In this document: piece by piece, positions 58,850 to 64,000 of the stretch
Position numbering within the stretch: position 1 is the first letter of the stretch
Layout: each line of letters opens with the position of its first letter
NCBI GenBank assembly: GCA_963669155.1
Contig: OZ022589.1
Coordinates: 9,719,325 to 9,783,324 of the forward strand
Source of the DNA: Arbacia lixula
Taxonomy: Eukaryota; Echinodermata; Echinoidea; Arbacioida; Arbaciidae
Length of the DNA: 64,000 bases
Reading direction: 5' to 3'
Notes under the pieces: generated by a model
What the model saw: only the letters and a program-made list of their open reading frames with translations
What the model was told of the DNA's origin: nothing
The model's database searches: none
Position numbers and translations under genes: made by a program

Positions 58850-58965
58850 GCTTAAATTCAGTTTCTGGTTGTATAATGGGGAGGGAAGTTATGATACAGT
58901 ATCTTCTTCCATTTTCCGTGTTTTTTTTACATGCAAAAGGGACACCCTGCCTTTAAAACAGTTGG
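58850..58965 (+). repeat. Dispersed repeat Q, copy 2
   Basis: TCAGTTTCTGGTT, GGGGAGGGAAGTT, TTCTTCCATTTTCCGTGT and CCTGCCTTTAAA align with 53,010-53,225, without the GT expansion. Confidence 0.6.
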
Positions 58966-59551
58966 TCTGATAGTAGTCCATATAGCACAAACACGACAAG
59001 TTACATCGCAGAACACGTGGCCACATTACTCTATTATGTATACGATAAACGTAGCTTTTTACATACGACTGATACGAGCACATTCCACGTAAAAAAAAAA
59101 ACCCTTATAAACGCGTATATGTTACATGAAAAAAAAAGATGCGCACAATATCAATTAGAAATTTTGAAAATGTATTGAGAAATAATTTCAACAATGAGCA
59201 ACTTCCCGAGAATAAAGAAAAAGACATCCATTACCAACTGTCTAAGCGACAGCCAAAACGATGCAACGGCGTCTTATGAACAATAATACACGAAGGGCTT
59301 AATATATATCGAGTATTGTTCTAACAAGGGACCTGTGGAATAACGCCCCACCCCCTTTCCTCTCCCCTCGCATCACAAATTGGCTAGAATACGATACATC
59401 ATAAGGCCATGCAAGGGTACAAAATGTTTCATAAGCATGGGAACCATTTCAATTATGACGCCCTCTCCCCTTACTTCCCTTTACTGCACTATTGATAGTT
59501 ATGGGAATGACCTTGTCACGCTTGTAGTTCATTTGGGACAATGGAGGGAGG

Positions 59552-59554
59552 TTT

Positions 59555-59592
<38 letters not shown>

Positions 59593-59600
59593 GTTGGTGT
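59552..59600. repeat. GT microsatellite
   Basis: GT units with a single C interruption. Confidence 0.9.
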
Positions 59601-60245
59601 GTGTTGCTCGTAGTTACTGGTGGGCATACAGAACGAAGTTCGGGTGGAATGACATGGAAAAAAAGGAGATTGATTGCTTTCTTTTTTTTCACATTCATGC
59701 ATGGCATAATAGTATGAGGTCTGATAATAGCATGGCGTGCATGTGTCCTTTTAGCATTATCGTTATTCTACGGCATGCAGATTTTGTTTCAATTCAACGT
59801 AAGCAATGATATAATTTCCAGCTGTTGAAACCTGCATAACAATAGTGGTTACTGATGTTATGTGTCTTAGGAATTGTAATATACACATGAATTTGTTTAA
59901 AGCTTTTCCTTCATACAGTAACACTCATGCATGCATAAGCTTTTTTTTTATGTTGGGTTAATAGGGTTGATTTCCAAAATATTTATCATACCGTGCATGA
60001 AGTCAGACATAAGTTTTTTTGTTTTCTTTTTTTTTTTAAAGGGGGGATAGAACGTAGATTTAATATACATACGTAGTTTGCATTCTCCAGGGAACAAAGG
60101 TTGCATTTATTTGGGAAGTAGAAGCCATTACTTCTTAAGAGATGTAATTGTATCTTAGATTTATTCATAATTTATATGCAAACAACCCAACCAGTACATA
60201 TTTTAGATAAAGGATTTTGGAATTACACGTGGAATGCAGTTTTAG

Positions 60246-60563
60246 TTCAAAGGAGGAAGGGGAGGGGCTCAAGCTCTCGCACTTAAAGTTATGTGTGCGG
60301 TAGAGCATGTTAAACACGGTATGGATGTTTGTAGTGGTGATTTGGGGTGTGTCATGTTGTGTGGTGAGTGTGTGACTGCTTTAGGTCTTGTAATGAAAAT
60401 ACAAATAGATATGTTCCATTCTAGAGAGTCAGATGTTAGATGCATTGAATTTTTTATTGACACTGGTGCAACAGTATTCGAGTCCTTAGATAGTTTATCT
60501 GGTAAAACGTTATCATGCTCGGGTCTTTTGTTTAAAATATTGAAGAAATTATGGAGGTTTTGA
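60246..60563 (+). pseudogene. Short open frame overlapping the ORF2 start, possible ORF1 remnant
   Basis: About 105 codons are open after a TAG at 60,243, with the first ATG at 60,291. The frame ends in TGA inside ORF2, giving a 13-base overlap (ATGGAGGTTTTGA). Such overlaps occur between ORF1 and ORF2 of some LINEs. The translation has several cysteines but no recognisable zinc knuckle, RRM or coiled coil, so it may equally be leader sequence. Confidence 0.3.
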
Positions 60564-63500
60564 ATTTCATTTCAGTTAATGTCAGAGGTATAAGGGATAG
60601 ACACAAGAGGAAAGCAATTTTTGATTGGGTTAGAGAAAAAAGAGGTGATGTAATCTTCTTACAAGAAACTTATAGTTCACAGGATATCGAGGGAGATTGG
60701 AAAAAGGGCTGGGGAGGACAAATAATTTTCAGTCACGGGACGAATCACAGCAAAGGGGTACTTGTTTTACTAGCACCTGGATTGAATTTTAAGCTGGAAA
60801 AGGTGGTGAAAGATATTGATGGACGCTTTATATTGCTTAAAGGAGACTTGATGGGGGAAAATGTAGTATTAGGAAATGTCTATTTTCCAACAAGGGAAAA
60901 AGTAAAACAACAAGTAGACTTTCTACAAAATTTAGATAAAGATATTTCTGAGTTGTTATCTTGCAATTATTCACTCATTTTGGGGGGAGACTTTAATGTA
61001 ATATTAAATAAAGACTTGGATTATTTTGGAAGAACGCTTAATGTGAGAACTACCTTTGTAGATCATTTGGAGATGTTTTTGAAGAAACAAGGCTTAATTG
61101 ATATATGGAGGGAACGGAACCCACGGACGAGGAAATTTACTTTTAGACAAAATAATCCATTGGTTCAAAGTCGTTTAGACTATTGGTTCATCTCAAAAGA
61201 TTTAGAAACTATAGTTGGCAATTGTGATATAATAACATCAATAGCTCCTGATCATTCCAGCATATATTTTGAATTAAAATCTACTAAAAGTTATGGAAGA
61301 TACGGAAAGTCGTACTGGAAATTCAATAGCAGTTTATGCTTGGATAGAGATTTTGTTCAAGGAATGTCAGAGGAAATACGAACTGTAGAAAGAAAGTGGT
61401 TAAAGGAATTCGAATCTAAATCGTCTTTTTGGGATTTTCTAAAAATGAAAATGAGAAGTTTTGCAATGAAGTTTTCAAGGAAAAAATCGAAAGAGAAAAG
61501 AACTTTTATAAAACAACTTGAGAATGATATAACAACCCTGGAGAAAGATTTGGTGACCTCTTCTGAAAGTTCTACAATTATTAATGATATTGACAATAAA
61601 AAGAGTCAGCTAAAGAAATTGTATAATAACAGTGTAGAGGGACTTAAAGTTAGGTCAAGAGCAGCTTGGTGTGAAGAAGGTGAACAGAATAAAGAATATT
61701 TTGAGCAGTTACTTCAGTGGAATAAAAAGAAAACAATTATTACGGAACTGTACAATGAGAATGGGGAAATAACAAAAGAGCAAAACGGTATAATGCAAAT
61801 AATTCGTTCTTTTTATGACAATTTGTACTCTGAAAAACCATTGACAGGAGATGTATTCATTGACAATATGTGTAAGAACACCCCCAAATTAGACAATGTA
61901 AGCAAAAGTTCTTGTGAGGGGAAAGTCACTATAGATGAATGTTATAAAGCGTTAAAGAGTATGAAAATTAATAAATCTCCTGGCAATGATGGATTCACAG
62001 TCGAATTTTATCTAACGTTTTGGCCACTGATAGGAAAGCTGTTGGTTGAAGTTTTTAATGAAGCTGTTGATACGGGAAGACTGTCGACATCTCAGAAACA
62101 AGGTGTAATCACTTTGGTAGAAAAAGAAGGCAAAAATCCATTATATATCAAAAATTATAGACCGATCACATTATTAAATGCAGACTATAAGATACTTGCA
62201 AAGGTTATGGCAACCCGAATAATAGATGTTTTAGATGAAATTATTCATTTAGATCAAGTAGGTTATATGAAAAATAGATATATTGGAGAAGCAATACGTC
62301 TGATAGACGATATGATTTTTCATAGTATTAATAGTAATGAGGAGGATTTTTTCTTAATAGCAGCTGATTTTGAAAAGGCGTTTGACTCTATTTCTCACAA
62401 TTTCCTTTTCAAAGCTCTAGAATCATTTGGCTTTGGTCCGTCTTTTTGTTCATGGATTAAAACAATGTACAATGGAATAAGTAGTTGTGTGATGAATGGA
62501 GGTGTCTCGACAGGGTATTTTGATATTAAGCGAGGGGTAAGGCAAGGTGACCCACTTTCTCCTTATTTGTTCCTCCTAGTAATTGAGATATTAGCACATA
62601 CAATAAGAAACGATAACGTAATCAAAGGTATAGAGTTTGGTAATTTTGAAATTCGACAAGTCTTGTACGCTGATGACATGACTTTATTTGTTAAAAATAT
62701 AAGTTCAATTTTGAGATTAAAGGATATTTTTCAGGCTTTTTTTAAATCAAGTGGGCTAAAAGTTAATATTGAAAAAACAAATGTCATGAGGTTAGGGGAA
62801 AGCATTGAGGGTTCGCAATCACTTCCCATGGGCAATAGAGTGACAGAAGTGAAAATTTTAGGAGTTTATTTTTCATTGGATATTAACATTAGGGAGGAAC
62901 TTAATTATAAAGAGATACTTAGTAAAATAAAAAGGCTTCTGGGTTGGTGGAAGCAAAGGGATCTGACCATTATGGGGAAAATCCATTTACTTAAAACTTT
63001 TGCTCTCTCCAAACTGAATTACGTCTCTTCGGCTTTAGTTGTGCCCAAATGGGTGGTAGCTGAAATTAAAAAGTTATGTTTTGAATTTATATGGAATGGG
63101 AAAGATCGTATCAAAAGAGCGATCTGTTACCAAGATTATGGTGATGGAGGTTTAAGAATGATTGATTTTGATTTATTTGTGAAAACCCAAAGGCTTATGT
63201 GGCTGAAGAGACTTCTGTATGGAGAAAGGAATATAGGATAGAAATTGTATTTTGACCATATCTTTAGGACGGTTGGGGGAAGATTTGTTTCCCTTTGCAA
63301 TTATGATATGAAACTACTTACAGTCAAAGCACCAATATTTTATTTAGAAATGTTAAAAGCATGGCAGGATATGGAGAACTGTAGGAATTTTCAAGAAGGG
63401 AAAACTAATCCAATAATTTTTAATAATAAAAACTACCTTCATAAAAACAAAATGATTTTTCATGAAGAATTGTATAAGAAAAATATTTATTTAGTTGATC

Positions 63501-64000
63501 ACATTCTCAATAAGAATCAAATCAGACCACTGGCATACTTTCAGAATTTAGGTCTATGTAGTGATAACATAGCTAAGATTTGGGAAATGTGCAATGTTAT
63601 TTTAAAGAGCGGGAAATTTGATGGGGGGCCAGACAAATACTACTCAGTAGATGTACGAGATTTTAATATTACTTTAAAGATATCAGAAAATACGATCCTT
63701 TTGAGAGACCTAATATCAAGAAAGGTCTACGATCATTTTATAACAGATTTGCAACGTTTATACACTTTAAAAATTCGGGATGGTCAAAATGATTTTGAAT
63801 TCTCAAAAAAGGAAACTAAAGATATATTTATAAAACCCAGAATCACAACGCTTTTGTTAAAGATTAAGGAATTTCAGTACAAATTACTCCACGGAGCAAT
63901 TTATACAAAAGAACATCTATTAAGATTTGGTTTTGTTGAAGACGACCAGTGTTCTTTCTGTAAACAAATGACGGAGTCATATTTGCATTTATTTTGGGAC
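60551..64000 (+). pseudogene. LINE ORF2 (endonuclease-reverse transcriptase), one in-frame stop
   Basis: The ORF2 reading frame runs for 1,150 codons to the window edge and is interrupted only by TAG at 63,239-63,241 (codon 897). Residues 1-240 are an exonuclease-endonuclease-phosphatase domain: SVNVRG, catalytic E39 in QETYS, GGDFNV (D147, N149), SRLDYWF, and D234-H235 in APDHSS. Residues about 470-740 are reverse transcriptase: NKSPGNDGF (about 475), AADFEKAFDS (D606), GVRQGDPLSP (about 662) and YADD (706-709). After the stop the same frame continues with no further stop and ends with CSFCKQMTESYLHLFWD, the C-terminal CCHC-like region of L1-type ORF2 proteins. Full-length relatives are usually about 1,200 residues or more. 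A single late stop with no frameshift suggests a young insertion or a sequencing error. Confidence 0.88.

Larger units (their letters stand above)
44339..60245. other. Gene-free interval between GPCR and LINE
   Basis: No gene was recognised here. Dispersed repeats lie at 44,613, 45,790, 51,124, 53,010 and 58,850. A CTT/CCT tract occupies 54,537-54,871 and pyrimidine-rich stretches lie at 47,785-47,960, 49,920-50,260 and 55,540-55,770. A pair of about 115-bp duplicates lies at 56,139 and 56,982, and a palindrome cluster at 57,903-58,106. A few open frames of 60-140 codons lack recognisable domains. Confidence 0.6.
60246..64000 (+). mobile_element. L1/Tx1-like LINE retrotransposon, right end outside window
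   Basis: This is a non-LTR retrotransposon carrying an AP-type endonuclease and a reverse transcriptase in one long ORF2, preceded by a short overlapping open frame that may be the end of ORF1. Motif choice (YRPITLLNADYKI, YADD, and C-terminal C-x-x-C with HLFWD) fits the L1/Tx1 group. The 5' boundary is not defined. The element appears 5'-truncated because no full ORF1 with coiled coil or zinc knuckles is seen. The 3' end, tail and target-site duplication lie beyond 64,000. Confidence 0.85.

Noticed and set aside
59986-60168. Cys-containing minus-strand frame just before the LINE, considered as a LINE zinc finger
   Set aside because: Only one C-x-x-C and no matching His/Cys spacing; orientation is opposite to the LINE.

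Overview
The window looks like nuclear DNA of a marine deuterostome, most likely an echinoderm. Genes are interrupted by introns, overall base composition is AT-leaning, palindromic TACATGTA strings are frequent, and simple repeats and short foldback transposons are abundant. The receptor resembles the many-Ig PDGF/VEGF receptors known from sea urchins. The species is inferred from these general features, not from a marker gene. No bacterial operons, CRISPR array, tRNA or rRNA gene was recognised.

Layout. (1) Positions 300-33,250, minus strand: the 5' half of one large gene for a secreted or membrane immunoglobulin-domain protein. Six exons are supported by splice sites and a constant phase. 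A signal-peptide exon (32,814-32,895) is followed by a 24.9-kb first intron. Five exons packed into 300-7,870 then encode four Ig domains. Three of these match the first and second Ig domains of class III/V receptor tyrosine kinases (PDGFR/VEGFR), in the order D1-like, D2-like, D1-like. Transmembrane and kinase exons would lie beyond the left edge. (2) 33.5-42.6 kb: gene-free sequence with long CT, GT and TAA repeats, a Tc1-like non-autonomous element and several hairpins. (3) 42,618-43,832, minus strand: a complete single-exon rhodopsin-family GPCR of 404 residues, with a possible 5'-UTR splice acceptor at 44,338. (4) 44.4-60.2 kb: gene-free sequence with more foldback elements, a 335-bp CTT/CCT tract, palindrome clusters and a small duplication. 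(5) 60.2 kb to the right edge, plus strand: an L1/Tx1-like LINE whose ORF2 (endonuclease, reverse transcriptase, C-terminal CCHC-like region) is open to the window edge except for one in-frame amber stop.

Most remaining structure is repetitive. At least seven families of short inverted-repeat elements occur, five of them in two or more recognisable copies here. Examples are 3,639/13,337 (372-386 bp, almost wholly palindromic), 28,130 and relatives, 40,485 and relatives, 35,076/21,272 (Tc1-like ends) and 44,613/51,124. A 72-bp-arm hairpin at 21,865-22,019 has a single G:T pair. The two host genes have no evident functional link. The most interesting biology is the duplicated D1-D2 ligand-binding module in the receptor, together with the density and variety of palindromic elements around it.
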